This document shows, one piece after another, positions 26,477 to 36,128 of a DNA stretch of 52,748 nucleotides. The DNA lies in NCBI GenBank assembly GCA_910586555.1, contig CAJUJY010000020.1, positions 1 through 52,748 of the forward strand. The letters are read 5' to 3'. Positions within the stretch are counted from its first letter, which is position 1; each line of letters starts with the position of its first letter. The stretch comes from an uncultured Lachnospiraceae bacterium. GTDB lineage: Bacteria; Bacillota; Clostridia; Lachnospirales; Lachnospiraceae. Made by a program: the position numbers and the translations under genes. Under the pieces are notes generated by a model. It was not told the DNA's origin. It worked only from the letters and a program-made list of their open reading frames with translations, and did no database searches.

Positions 26477-26524
26477 TTATTTTTTATACCTTATTAAATA
26501 GCTTTTAGATACCACAATTTCTTT

Positions 26525-27157
26525 TCATGCTTTTTTAACTGGATGCCTTATTACTGTTTTCCATTTTTCTGGTGGTACTCTTCTTGCATCAGACAGATAT
26601 ATTTCATGATGCCTTCTTTTTTCAGTAATATCATTTACATATCCATTGTTAAAAAGGAATTGGTCCATAACTGCTATGGTTTCTGGTTCATTATCAAAAG
26701 GGCCATAGTGCATTATCTGTACACAAAGCCCTTCTTTTACTGTATAAAATTCTGCCTGGCTACAGTCAAGTTTTTTCTTTTCTTCTGCTGTTTTTAAAGC
26801 CCATTTAAAATCACTTTCCGTTACAAAATCTGGAAGCCGTATAACCGATATCCAGTGGAAGCTGCTTTTATCGGAATAATTAATTGTATCTGTATTTTCC
26901 TGCCACCAGAACCCTTCCAGTGGAGGTACCACATATTCAAAAAAACCATCTATATTATAACCACTTTTATAACTCATTTTTAATGTATATGAAACCACAT
27001 ATAAAATTTCTATAGCCTTTTTATATTCCCCGTCTTCATCATTTGGGTTGCCCATGCCACGTACAGCAATATAATTTATTTCTGGTATATTAACTATTGC
27101 AGGCTTGTTTTTTGGCATATAAAATTCTTTATATTCTTTTTTAAAATCAAATGCCAT
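26525..27157 (-). CDS. GyrI-like small-molecule-binding domain protein
   Basis: A 210-residue cytoplasmic protein that resembles the stand-alone GyrI-like (SOUL/AraC effector-binding) proteins of Bacillota: KPAIVNIPEINYIAVRGMGNPND at the start, EGFWWQ in the middle, YGPFDNEPETIAVMDQFL and HHEIYLSDARRVPPEKWKTVIRHPVKKA at the end. Such domains bind hydrophobic small molecules; some have hydrolase activity. The ligand is unknown. AAGGAGGA precedes the ATG. It follows the DUF308 gene by 75 nt. Confidence 0.85.
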   Translation of the reverse strand: MAFDFKKEYKEFYMPKNKPAIVNIPEINYIAVRGMGNPNDEDGEYKKAIEILYVVSYTLKMSYKSGYNIDGFFEYVVPPLEGFWWQENTDTINYSDKSSFHWISVIRLPDFVTESDFKWALKTAEEKKKLDCSQAEFYTVKEGLCVQIMHYGPFDNEPETIAVMDQFLFNNGYVNDITEKRRHHEIYLSDARRVPPEKWKTVIRHPVKKA

Positions 27158-27232
27158 TACTTATATCCTCCTTAGTCTGGCAGTGTATAAACATATATGC
27201 TTATACACTGCCAGTTTTAAAATTTTACAGGA

Positions 27233-27811
27233 TTACATAATATCTGTTGGCGGTTTTTCTTCTTTATCTTCCCTGCTGCCTTGTTTTATAAAGACAAGTA
27301 TTACAAGATCAATAACTGCGCCTATAATCATTGATATGGCAACAAATCTCCATAAAGCCACTGTGCTTTTAAAAGGGTTTAAAAGTATTACTGTGGAAAG
27401 CATTATTGAAACTGCTGCCCCTATGCCCGCCATCTGCCATTGTTCTTTTTTAATGCGCATCATATCTACTGCCCACTGTACCCTCATAATGCCAGTAAAT
27501 AATATAACCACCCCATATAGAACTGTAAGCAGAGGAAATGTTGTAATAATTAATTCCTTTTTAAATACACATAAAATCCCACCGGAAATAGCACATATAC
27601 CTTTTACAAGTCCTTGTTCAAGCATTGCTTCAAACGGGTCTGTACGGAAATATTTTAATATTGTAAATGCCCCTGTTAATAACAGAAGTATTCCTGCTGC
27701 CGTAATAATGCCTGCTGTAAAAACTACAGGGTTTACCATTAAAAGGACACCAACTATAATTTCACATATGCATATAGTGACTTTACCAAGAACTGTATTA
27801 TATCTTTTCAT
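27233..27811 (-). CDS. DUF308 (HdeD-like) membrane protein
   Basis: A 192-residue membrane protein with about six hydrophobic segments arranged in pairs, beginning VTICICEIIVGVLLMVNP, which is the DUF308 repeat pattern. The C-terminal tail (KQGSREDKEEKPPTDIM) is charged and probably cytoplasmic. The HdeD family is linked to acid stress in E. coli, but that function should not be assumed here. It starts 23 nt after the serpin gene, so it may be co-transcribed. Confidence 0.85.
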   Translation of the reverse strand: MKRYNTVLGKVTICICEIIVGVLLMVNPVVFTAGIITAAGILLLLTGAFTILKYFRTDPFEAMLEQGLVKGICAISGGILCVFKKELIITTFPLLTVLYGVVILFTGIMRVQWAVDMMRIKKEQWQMAGIGAAVSIMLSTVILLNPFKSTVALWRFVAISMIIGAVIDLVILVFIKQGSREDKEEKPPTDIM

Positions 27812-27834
27812 AAAAAATTCTCCTGTAAAAACAA

Positions 27835-29406
27835 TTAATCATCTATTTCCTGTACAATTCCATAGAATGCCGGAAGCCATGTTTCACAGTCTGCAATCAT
27901 GTATACAAAAGGCCTGTCAAGATAAACAGTTTTTCTCTCTTCATTCATAATTGCTGAGCATGCTTCCATAATAACTGCCGTTACTGCACCTGCCTTTGTC
28001 CCTTTTTCGTCAACCTCAATAAATGTTTTATGAAGCACATCATCTATACATAAATTGCCGTCTGAAACAGTCCCTATACCTGTAAAATCTGCCCTTTCGC
28101 CGTTAAATGCCGTTGTAAGCCCCATTTTTTCTAATACTTCTTTAAGCTCTTCTGAATATTCAGATTTAAACTTTGGAAGGGCTGCATCAACTTTAACTTT
28201 CCTTCTGCCCCCAATAAGCTTTTCTAATGTTTCTGCATCAAGGGTTTTTAAATAGTCTTCCATGCATATCCCTTCATTTGGAAGAAGTGCTATAAAGGCA
28301 TATTTAGAATCTGCATAATATTTTATAAAACCTGTAGTATTTTCATTTTCAATATATGTCCCTTCTTCAGAATACATAAGGGAAACATCTTCCTTTTTAC
28401 CATCTTCTTTTGTAAATTTGCCGTCCCTTACGGAATTTTCATGGTAAATTTCTTTCCATTCTGCATCAAATGCAAGTGCATTAATTAAATACATCCTTAC
28501 ATCTTCAGGAACTTTATCTATAATTTTCTTAATCATCCCGTCTGTGTTTTTATTTACCCAGTTATTTATTTCACCAGCAGTTTCATTGCTAAACTTTGAT
28601 GTAAATACTTCAGCACCAAATAAGTCCTGGTTTTTCTTTATAAACCCTGGTTCTGTTTTAAATGTATCTATTTCATTAACCCAGATTGAATTAGCAGAAT
28701 TAAATTTATATTTTTCTCCAGAAGGAAGTGAATTATTATATGATTTAAGGTAATTATTACATTCCTTTGTAGACATGCCAAATAAATCTTCAAACTGTGC
28801 CAGTGTTTCACCTTTTGCACCATTAGCTGTCATAGCAAGCGCATTAAATATAGAAACTGGTGAAACCATTATATTATCTTCTTCTTCCCATAAATTCTGT
28901 AAAAGCTTTGAACCAAAACCAGTTATTGCTTTCCATTCCTTGTTTTTTCCTGCAAGTTCCTGCCCTGTTCCTGGCTCTTTTGTATTTTTTGGTACATCAG
29001 GTTCTTTTGTATTATCTGGTTCCCCGTCTTCATAACCAGGCACTTTATCTATAAATTGTGGCATAACTGTTATATTGCAGGTATAGGATCTGCCCTTAAA
29101 CTTTGCCTGTATTCTTGCACTTCCCTCTTTCTTTCCATATATTTTAACACTGTTTGCCTTTGCATCTTCAAGGGACACAACATCTTTTCCCTTTTTAATG
29201 CTCCATTTTACTTTCTTTCCTGTACCATTAAGTTTTATAACCTTGTAATCCCCTTCTTTAATTTCAGCTTTTTTAATATTTAAAGCAATTTTTTTACCTG
29301 CAAAAGCCCTGCTTCCAGTTAAAACCGCCACTGCTGCCACTGCCGCCAGTACAGATACAGCAGCTTTCCTGCGTGTTAAATACTTTTTATTATATTTTTT
29401 TCTCAT
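27835..29406 (-). CDS. Secreted serpin with N-terminal Ig-like domain, predicted P1 Cys
   Basis: A 523-residue serine-protease inhibitor. A signal peptide (to ..TGSRAFA, about residue 36) is followed by a Big-like Ig domain (about 38-115), a Pro/Thr/Glu linker with NTKEP repeats, and a full serpin domain from about 158. The serpin hallmarks are present: NIMVSPVSIFNALAMTANGA, the hinge DEKGTKAGAVTAVIM, and LDRPFVYMIAD. Counting from the hinge Glu as P17 puts P1 at Cys483 and P1' at Ser484. The hinge has small residues, so it should be inhibitory. Strong GGAGGG site. It stands 36 nt after a second serpin. Targets unknown; a host or competitor protease is possible. Confidence 0.93.
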   Translation of the reverse strand: MRKKYNKKYLTRRKAAVSVLAAVAAVAVLTGSRAFAGKKIALNIKKAEIKEGDYKVIKLNGTGKKVKWSIKKGKDVVSLEDAKANSVKIYGKKEGSARIQAKFKGRSYTCNITVMPQFIDKVPGYEDGEPDNTKEPDVPKNTKEPGTGQELAGKNKEWKAITGFGSKLLQNLWEEEDNIMVSPVSIFNALAMTANGAKGETLAQFEDLFGMSTKECNNYLKSYNNSLPSGEKYKFNSANSIWVNEIDTFKTEPGFIKKNQDLFGAEVFTSKFSNETAGEINNWVNKNTDGMIKKIIDKVPEDVRMYLINALAFDAEWKEIYHENSVRDGKFTKEDGKKEDVSLMYSEEGTYIENENTTGFIKYYADSKYAFIALLPNEGICMEDYLKTLDAETLEKLIGGRRKVKVDAALPKFKSEYSEELKEVLEKMGLTTAFNGERADFTGIGTVSDGNLCIDDVLHKTFIEVDEKGTKAGAVTAVIMEACSAIMNEERKTVYLDRPFVYMIADCETWLPAFYGIVQEIDD

Positions 29407-29442
29407 ATTAATCCCTCCTATACCGCTTAAAACGGACTAGAT

Positions 29443-30564
29443 TTACACTAAATTAATTTCATGCATAACCCCTGCGAACAGCGGAAGCCATGTACTACAG
29501 TCTGCAATTATATATATAAAAGGCCTGTCAAGATAAACAGTTTTTACTTCCTTATGTACAGAGGCAGAACGTACTGCCATAACAACACCTGCTGCCACAC
29601 CTGCCCTTGTCCCTTTTTCACAGACCTCAATAAATGTTTTATGGAGTACATTATCTATATATAAATTGTTATTTAAAGTACTTCCTATACCTGTAAAGTC
29701 TGCCATTACATAATCAAATGCTTTTGTAAGCCCCATTTGTTTTAATGTTTTTTTAAGACATGCCATATACCCGGATTTAAACTTTGGAACTGCTGTATTA
29801 ACCCTTGCCATCCTTTTGTTTTTAATAAGGTTTTTAAAACTTTCTGTATTAAATTCTTTTATATATTCCTCCATGCTTGTTCTCTTATCTGGCAAAAGGG
29901 CAATAAAAGCATATTTAAAATCTGCATAATACTTTATAAAACCTGTAGTGTTTTTATCTTCAAGGTATATACCTTCTTTAGAATACATAAAAGAAACTTC
30001 CTGTTTTGTGCCATCTTCTTTTTTAAAAATACCATCTTTCACGGATTCTTTATAATAAGTATCCTGCCACCCTGCATCAAATGCAAGTGCATTAATTAAA
30101 TACATTCTTACATTATCTGGAACTTCTTTTATAATTTCCGTAACCATTCCATCTGTATTCTGGTTTACCCAGTTATTTATTTCGCTGGCAGTTTTTTTAC
30201 TAAACTTTGATATAAATATGCTGGCACCATACAAATCTTGGATTTTCTTTATAAAACCTGGTTCTGTTTTAAAGGATTTTCTTTCATCAATCCATATGGA
30301 ATTAGCATTAGCCAGCCTGTACCTGTCACCAGATGGAAGTATGTTATTAAATGTTTTAATGTAACTGTTACATTTTTTAACAGAAGCGCCTAATACACTT
30401 TCAAACTGTGCCAGTGTTTCACCTTTTGCACCATTAGCTGTTATAGCAAGTGCATTAAATATAGAAACTGGTGAAACCAGCATATTTTTATCTTTATCCT
30501 GTAAATTTTGTAAAACCCTTAGTCCAAAACCTGTTACTGTTTCCCATTCCTGTTTAATCCCCAA
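29443..30564 (-). CDS. Serpin without signal peptide, predicted P1 Arg, 5' end probably lost
   Basis: A 373-residue serpin, closely similar along its length to the serpin downstream, beginning at the residue matching its serpin domain (KQEWETVTGFGLRVLQNL). The hinge CEKGTRAGVAAGVVM gives P1 Arg332 and P1' Ser333, predicting trypsin-like targets, unlike its neighbour. It has no signal peptide or Ig-like domain. The only start near the beginning is TTG at 30564, which overlaps the end of hisS by 11 nt and lacks a good ribosome binding site; a stop lies three codons upstream. Either reinitiation after hisS produces a cytoplasmic serpin, or this is a pseudogene that lost its secretion part when it moved next to hisS. 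Confidence 0.8.
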   Translation of the reverse strand: MGIKQEWETVTGFGLRVLQNLQDKDKNMLVSPVSIFNALAITANGAKGETLAQFESVLGASVKKCNSYIKTFNNILPSGDRYRLANANSIWIDERKSFKTEPGFIKKIQDLYGASIFISKFSKKTASEINNWVNQNTDGMVTEIIKEVPDNVRMYLINALAFDAGWQDTYYKESVKDGIFKKEDGTKQEVSFMYSKEGIYLEDKNTTGFIKYYADFKYAFIALLPDKRTSMEEYIKEFNTESFKNLIKNKRMARVNTAVPKFKSGYMACLKKTLKQMGLTKAFDYVMADFTGIGSTLNNNLYIDNVLHKTFIEVCEKGTRAGVAAGVVMAVRSASVHKEVKTVYLDRPFIYIIADCSTWLPLFAGVMHEINLV

Positions 30565-31795
30565 ATAATTTTACCCCGTCTTCCTGTCCGTATACATCAA
30601 ATCCGTTAAAACCCTGCCCTTCAAGTCTGTTAAGAAACTTTCCAAACTTTTTAGGCCTTTCAATTACAGAAACCCTGTAATCTTTTCTAAGGCTTTCTGC
30701 ATATGAAAGCGCACTGGCATAATTTCCACTGTCATAAAATACTGCAATTAACTTTTTCTGCCCTGGTATTTCATATTTATTCTCCATAAGTATTTCAAAT
30801 ATTCTCTCAAAACCTATTGAAAAACCAACAGCAGGAATATCTTCATTTAAAAACTTACCAATAAGGTTGTCATAACGGCCACCACCGGCCACTGCACCAC
30901 TGTAGCCTTCTGCCTCCACTTCAAATACAGCACCTGTATAATAGCCCTGGCCGCGCACAAGTGAAGGTGCAAATTCCACAATAACCCTGCCGCCAGACAC
31001 TTCTGTAACAGTATCCGTTATTTTCTGTATATCCTGTACAAAAGCAGCATCACAAATATTTGCTACAGAGTCCAGTGTAAGTTTCCCCTCTTCAAAAAGC
31101 ATAATAAACTTATCTGCTGCTTCTTTGTTAAAACCACCGTTTGTAAGTTCCTCTTTTACCCCGTCTATGCCAATTTTATCAAGCTTGTCGAATATAATTG
31201 AAAGCCTTTCATATTCATCTTCACTAAACCCTGAATATGCAAATATGCTTTTTAATATGCGCCTGTCATTTATTTTTACTTTAAAATTTTTAATGCCTGC
31301 CCTTTCTAATGCTTTTGTTGTAGTTAATATAAGCTCTGTTTCTGCATCACATGATCCATTTCCAATAATATCAATATCACATTGCATAAACTCGCGCAGG
31401 CGTCCTTTCTGCGGACGTTCAGCCCTGTAAACCCTGTCCATCTGTATTACTTTAAATGGTGACATAAGGCTGTTCCGGTTATTGGCGTAATAACGTGAAA
31501 GTGGCAATGTAAGGTCATACCGCAGCCCCAGGTCTGAAAGTTCCTTTTCAGTTATATTCCCGCTTGAAATAGCATCAGAAAGCTTCCTTCCCCTTTTTAA
31601 TATCCTGAAAACCAGGTTAAGATTTTCACCCCCCTCACTCTTATCAAGGTTTATGGCATCTTCAATAACAGGTGTTGTAATACGGCAAAACCCTGCCTCT
31701 TTATATGTTTCTAATATAACAGCCTGCAAGTAATCACGTATCTGTACTTCCTCTGGAAGATAATCCCTTGTTCCTTTAACTGGTGTTTGTTTCAT
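30554..31795 (-). CDS. hisS: Histidyl-tRNA synthetase
   Basis: A 413-residue class II synthetase. Motif 1 region: KQTPVKGTRDYLPEEVQIRD; motif 2: VYRAERPQKGRLREFMQCD; histidine loop: SLVRGQGYYTGAVFEVE; motif 3: AVGFSIGFERIFEI. The C-terminal anticodon domain is short, ending GFDVYGQEDGVKLFGD. The Met at residue 28 of the open frame is chosen as the start (31795), with AGAAAGGA upstream. No T-box leader was seen. The last 11 nt overlap the reading frame of the truncated serpin. Confidence 0.95.
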   Translation of the reverse strand: MKQTPVKGTRDYLPEEVQIRDYLQAVILETYKEAGFCRITTPVIEDAINLDKSEGGENLNLVFRILKRGRKLSDAISSGNITEKELSDLGLRYDLTLPLSRYYANNRNSLMSPFKVIQMDRVYRAERPQKGRLREFMQCDIDIIGNGSCDAETELILTTTKALERAGIKNFKVKINDRRILKSIFAYSGFSEDEYERLSIIFDKLDKIGIDGVKEELTNGGFNKEAADKFIMLFEEGKLTLDSVANICDAAFVQDIQKITDTVTEVSGGRVIVEFAPSLVRGQGYYTGAVFEVEAEGYSGAVAGGGRYDNLIGKFLNEDIPAVGFSIGFERIFEILMENKYEIPGQKKLIAVFYDSGNYASALSYAESLRKDYRVSVIERPKKFGKFLNRLEGQGFNGFDVYGQEDGVKLFGD

Positions 31796-31829
31796 AACTA
31801 AAATCCTTTCTATTGTTGTAGGCAGAAAC

Positions 31830-31880
31830 CCACTGCCTTTAGGCGGTGAAGTGGCAGCTCTGTAAATAATTACCAAAAAT
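31830..31880. repeat. Degenerate copy of dispersed hairpin/promoter repeat
   Basis: Contains CACTGCCTTTAGGCGGTG and GGCAGCTCTGTAAATAATTA, which align with the two better copies at 36256-36345 and 43009-43087. The promoter boxes are not preserved here. It lies in the leader of hisS. Confidence 0.5.
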
Positions 31881-31914
31881 ATTATCCCATGTTACAATAC
31901 ATACATATAAAAAA

Positions 31915-31983
31915 CAGGGTATATATTTATTGTAAAAGGTACTGCCGGCCCCTTATAAATATTATATACCCTGCCTGTAATTC
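31915..31983 (-). terminator. Terminator of the ABC exporter operon
   Basis: An 11-bp stem CAGGGTATATA / TATATACCCTG, extended by pairing of the adjacent ATTTAT region, ends in TTTTTTAT on the minus strand. The loop is long (about 45 nt) and contains GGGGCCGGCAG. It lies 86 nt past the stop at 32069. Confidence 0.7.
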
Positions 31984-32068
31984 TTACAAGGACTATCATA
32001 AACTATGTAATTAATTTTTAATATTTAAATTCCTGGAACTGCGGAAACTCTTGGTTTATTATTTCAGT

Positions 32069-33265
32069 TTATTCATTTGAATATTTTGCATTTTTTATTA
32101 CAAGTGCATCTAAAGAATTATCATATTCCAGATAAGTACGTATATTGCCAATAGATTCTGAACGGTGTCCAACACATACATAACGGAAAAGTTCTACCTG
32201 CATAGTACCATCTTTAGTTTTTACATATGAAACACCCTGTAATGTATCCAGAAACACCCTGCCATGTTCTTTAGCCCATTTTTTACGGAGTTTCCCATTT
32301 TTGTGCCACATACCTGTAAAATTAATGTTTCCCATTTTATATCTTTTTTTATGCAGTTCCTTTTTCTTATATCCACAATCTTTAATCATAGATACTGTCT
32401 TGGAATATCCAATACATGGAACCTTTAACGCTACTTTGTAATTATCAAGCAGTTCACCTTTAAATGCCTGACGGTCTATAAACTCTCCACGGTTTTCAAA
32501 ATCCGTAAATGAAGAATATATTTCTTTTATTTTATGTGTATCTGCATCTGTATGATATATTCCAAAATCATCAGATTTATTATAACAATGGCATACAGCC
32601 AGTTCCTGTACTCCATCGCCTGTCAGGTCAACAACAGATAAATCCAGCCATGTAGATAAATAAGGTAAAGTAAACCCTGTTAGTTTTTTATAACAAACGC
32701 CATTTTTATAGTCAATAATTACAAAATAACATTTTGCCCATGGCCAGTGTTCTTTTTTAAATTTCTTAAGGGTGTCCATTCCTGTTGTTACAAATAGTGC
32801 CAGACAGTTTCCAGATACTTCCTGTTTCTTTATGCCATTCTTTGTCTTTTTTGATATAAGTGATACTGCATCTGATTTTTCTGTCATATTGCCGGCTATA
32901 TAAGAACTGACAAAAACGGGTTTATCAAAACCTGCAAAAGACAAATCTGCCAGATAATTTGAATATTCTTTCTCACTTTTCGCCTTCGGCATATTTTTAA
33001 TATCTTCTATAAGTGAAACTGAAATTTGTCCATTTGTTGTGGCAGGGTCTGGTATTGCCACCCTTTTATCTAAATCAACACGCACTTCAAAAGAATACTT
33101 TCCAGATGAAGTGTTCTCTTTTTCCTGTTTATGTATATTTTGTTTTTGGTCAAAACTATTTATTGTGGTATTTTTTGATAAAGAATGTTTATATGTTGTC
33201 ATAATAATTGCCAATAAGACAAATGAAAATATTGTACCAGTTATTATAATTTTCTTTCTTCCCAT
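32069..33265 (-). CDS. Membrane-anchored protein of unknown function
   Basis: A 398-residue protein with an N-terminal membrane segment (IIITGTIFSFVLLAIIMTTY) and a Lys/Asn-rich extracellular linker. The middle contains WLDLSVVDLTGDGVQELAVCHCY, similar to the metal-binding DxTGDG loop of FG-GAP/VCBS repeats, only once. The C-terminus has no clear domain. It begins 2 nt after the ABC ATPase gene and has GGGAGTG upstream, so it is the last gene of that operon and may act with the transporter outside the cell. I do not recognise the family. Confidence 0.7.
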   Translation of the reverse strand: MGRKKIIITGTIFSFVLLAIIMTTYKHSLSKNTTINSFDQKQNIHKQEKENTSSGKYSFEVRVDLDKRVAIPDPATTNGQISVSLIEDIKNMPKAKSEKEYSNYLADLSFAGFDKPVFVSSYIAGNMTEKSDAVSLISKKTKNGIKKQEVSGNCLALFVTTGMDTLKKFKKEHWPWAKCYFVIIDYKNGVCYKKLTGFTLPYLSTWLDLSVVDLTGDGVQELAVCHCYNKSDDFGIYHTDADTHKIKEIYSSFTDFENRGEFIDRQAFKGELLDNYKVALKVPCIGYSKTVSMIKDCGYKKKELHKKRYKMGNINFTGMWHKNGKLRKKWAKEHGRVFLDTLQGVSYVKTKDGTMQVELFRYVCVGHRSESIGNIRTYLEYDNSLDALVIKNAKYSNE

Positions 33266-33267
33266 AT

Positions 33268-34170
33268 TTATTCACTCCCATAACCTGCTTTTTGTGTTTC
33301 TTCATATTTCCTGTCATCTTCATCAATTTTATATATGTATGCATCATTAAGCGTAGGAGGGACATTTACTGCACTATCTGCTGGCTTTTCTTCTGATACC
33401 ACCCTTAAAACTGCCCCGTCATGGTAAATATTTTTATTTGAAACTGAAAGTTTCTCTTCCAGGGCGACAGATTCTTCAAGGCTTGTTGTAAACTCCCATA
33501 CTTTGCCATTACATTCATCTAACAATGCCTTTTTACTTCCGTTATAAATTGCATCACCATAGTTTAATATGGCAAGGTTTTCACAAGTTGATTCTATATC
33601 AGAAACTATATGTGATGAAAGCAGCACAATTTTATTTTTAGAGAAGGTCATAAGTACATTGCTAAAATGTACCCTTTCCTTCGGGTCAAGCCCTACTGTC
33701 GGTTCATCAACAAGCAAAAGCCCGGGATCTTTAACCAATGCAGCGGCAATGCCAAGGCGCTGTTTCATGCCGCCTGACAGTTCTTTTACCTTTGCCCTGC
33801 TTTTATCTGATAAATGTGTCATTTCAAGAAGCTTTCCAATCCTTTCTTTTCTGCCGTCTTTTATGCCATTTAATGCAGAAAAGTAATCCATTATTTCAAA
33901 AACTGTCATATGTGGGTAGAAGGAAAAGGTCTGTGGTATATATCCGATTAATTTCCGTATCTGCCCTGTTTTTTTAATAACATTGCCATCAAGCTTTATT
34001 TCACCTGAAGTTTTATCCAGTATTCCTGCAAGTATTTTCATTAAAGTTGACTTTCCTGCACCATTAGCCCCAAGAAGCCCGTACATTCCAGTTGAAAATG
34101 TCATGCTTACCCCGTTAAGGGCTATTAATTCGTCGTATTCCTTTGTAAGATTATTAATTTCTATCTCCAT
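33268..34170 (-). CDS. ABC transporter ATP-binding protein
   Basis: A 300-residue ATPase of the ABC-2 (antibiotic/Na+ exporter) type. Walker A is GANGAGKST, the Q-loop is GYIPQTFSFYP, the signature is LSGGMKQRLG, and Walker B is LLLVDEPTVGLD; the H-loop is VLLSSHIV. The C-terminal 80 residues are a variable domain. It lies 8 nt after the permease gene, forming permease-ATPase-unknown protein. Substrate unknown. Confidence 0.93.
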   Translation of the reverse strand: MEIEINNLTKEYDELIALNGVSMTFSTGMYGLLGANGAGKSTLMKILAGILDKTSGEIKLDGNVIKKTGQIRKLIGYIPQTFSFYPHMTVFEIMDYFSALNGIKDGRKERIGKLLEMTHLSDKSRAKVKELSGGMKQRLGIAAALVKDPGLLLVDEPTVGLDPKERVHFSNVLMTFSKNKIVLLSSHIVSDIESTCENLAILNYGDAIYNGSKKALLDECNGKVWEFTTSLEESVALEEKLSVSNKNIYHDGAVLRVVSEEKPADSAVNVPPTLNDAYIYKIDEDDRKYEETQKAGYGSE

Positions 34171-34178
34171 TTTCCTTA

Positions 34179-36128
34179 TTAACCTTTTCTATTCTGCCTT
34201 TTCTTTATTAATACTATTCCTTTTGATTTGTTATATGTAATTATTAATAGCAGTACTGTAATAACTATGACTGCCATGCCAAGATATATTTTACTGTCTT
34301 GTATATTATGTGTATAACCTGCTACACTTAATGGCATACCTCCTATTAAAACTGTATCAAATAAATAATATATAATATATGAAAAATACCCCAGGAAATA
34401 ACTTCCTGTAACTTCTGTAACCAGTAAAGCGTACATTCCAATAAAAAGTGAGCTTAAATATACACCTATACACCATTTTCCTGCTGCCGCGCCGTTTAAA
34501 ATACATAGTAATAATACAGGCACTTCCACTATTATAAATAAAATAATTGCTGCCACTTCTACCCTTAATATATAAAAAAACGGGTAAAAACATTTTGTAG
34601 TAAATACATGGCTTCCCATGCCATTGGCTTCTTCCATGTTTCCAAGCCTTATAAATAAAAACATTGAAGCAAATATAATAATATTTTCCCCTGCTATGGC
34701 AATATCTGTACTGTCCATATTTTTAGAAATGGCAGCAGGCAGTGCCAGGCACAGGTAAGGAATATATAACAGCAGGGCTTTATTTACAGATTGTTTACAT
34801 ATATAATATACAAGGCTTTTTGGCATTTCCTGTTTTTTTACAGCAGGTTTCTTTTTATATGGCGGGATTTTACAGGCTTTTTGCCACAAACTTGTAAAAA
34901 ACTTTTTAATGTTTTTTATAATAATTATACTGCCATATTCCCTTCTGTAATTAAAAAGCATAACTGAAAATCCTGTTAAAACAATGGAAAGCAATGTTAT
35001 TATAATCCTGTTTGGAATTACATTTCCAGGATAGTTTTTGTAAAGACTGTAGTCATCAAAATTATTATATTTTATAAGCAGGGACAGGCTGAATTTATTA
35101 CCTAAGCCATAATGCATTGACAGATAAAATAATATAAACTGGATAATTACAGACATCATTCCAGACTGGAATACTATCCCCAGAAGATGCCCGGCGGCGG
35201 TTACTATTAAAATTGTTGGAAAAATTATTAGTGGTGTTTTTACTAAAAACGGAATAATGCTTATATTATAACCATAATTAAACTTATAGTTCCAGTATAT
35301 AAAACATGCTGCCCCCAAAAGGCTGTATATAATACTTAAAACCATAAGTGGCACTATATCCGCAAGATATTTAAATATTACATATTTTACAGAATTTATA
35401 TTTCCTGTGTATATATACCCGTTTATTTCTGTCCGTTTTTCTTCTGAATATGACATAAAAGAATATATAATAGCAATAATACCCATAATTATGGCTAAAT
35501 TATCAAAGACTGCATATGCATAGCCGCCAGAAATTCCATGCTCATATGTAAGCGTAAAATCTTTAAGGGCTTCTTTATATTTTTTGCCGTGGAAACGCTT
35601 TGTATAATTTTTATATTTAAAATATGGTGAATTATCATAAACCTGCTTAATCCCATTAAAATATCCAGGATCATTCATTCCTGTATAATATATGGAATAT
35701 ATATGTAATTTTTCCTCAAGCCCGTAAAGATATGGTTTTATATCAGAATAAGACATATTTATATGCACATCAGCCATTTTTTCTGAATCTTTATAAGCAG
35801 GGTTAATCTTTTTAATTATTTCCAGGAAATATCCCTTTTCTGTGTCATTTAATATTCTTTTATGTGAACCCCACCAGCCTGTTCCCTCTGGGCTTCCGCA
35901 AATTGTTGTAATTCCTTTTTTATAATCAGATACAAGTTCAAAATACACAAATTCTGCTTTATTTAAAGGTTTAAAATAATTATATTTATAATAATCACCA
36001 TAATCACCCAGAAGTTCTGACGGGGCCATTGCTGGTTTAAGGGCAGAATAAAGCCATGCCCCGCCAATTATAATTATAAATAAAAATATTATATTAAAAT
36101 ACTTTTTTTTGATTTCTGTAAAAAACAT
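34179..36128 (-). CDS. ABC-2-type transporter permease
   Basis: A 649-residue membrane protein with about twelve hydrophobic stretches. A first helix (IIFLFIIIIGGAWLYSAL) is followed by a soluble region of about 180 residues, then a block of six helices, a charged loop with KIPPYKKKPAVKKQ, and a second block. This is about twice the size of a simple ABC-2 permease. ATG at 36128 is chosen because GGGAG precedes it; a GTG four codons earlier would use the site itself. Expression is driven by the repeat-borne promoter at 36272-36301. Confidence 0.85.
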   Translation of the reverse strand: MFFTEIKKKYFNIIFLFIIIIGGAWLYSALKPAMAPSELLGDYGDYYKYNYFKPLNKAEFVYFELVSDYKKGITTICGSPEGTGWWGSHKRILNDTEKGYFLEIIKKINPAYKDSEKMADVHINMSYSDIKPYLYGLEEKLHIYSIYYTGMNDPGYFNGIKQVYDNSPYFKYKNYTKRFHGKKYKEALKDFTLTYEHGISGGYAYAVFDNLAIIMGIIAIIYSFMSYSEEKRTEINGYIYTGNINSVKYVIFKYLADIVPLMVLSIIYSLLGAACFIYWNYKFNYGYNISIIPFLVKTPLIIFPTILIVTAAGHLLGIVFQSGMMSVIIQFILFYLSMHYGLGNKFSLSLLIKYNNFDDYSLYKNYPGNVIPNRIIITLLSIVLTGFSVMLFNYRREYGSIIIIKNIKKFFTSLWQKACKIPPYKKKPAVKKQEMPKSLVYYICKQSVNKALLLYIPYLCLALPAAISKNMDSTDIAIAGENIIIFASMFLFIRLGNMEEANGMGSHVFTTKCFYPFFYILRVEVAAIILFIIVEVPVLLLCILNGAAAGKWCIGVYLSSLFIGMYALLVTEVTGSYFLGYFSYIIYYLFDTVLIGGMPLSVAGYTHNIQDSKIYLGMAVIVITVLLLIITYNKSKGIVLIKKRQNRKG

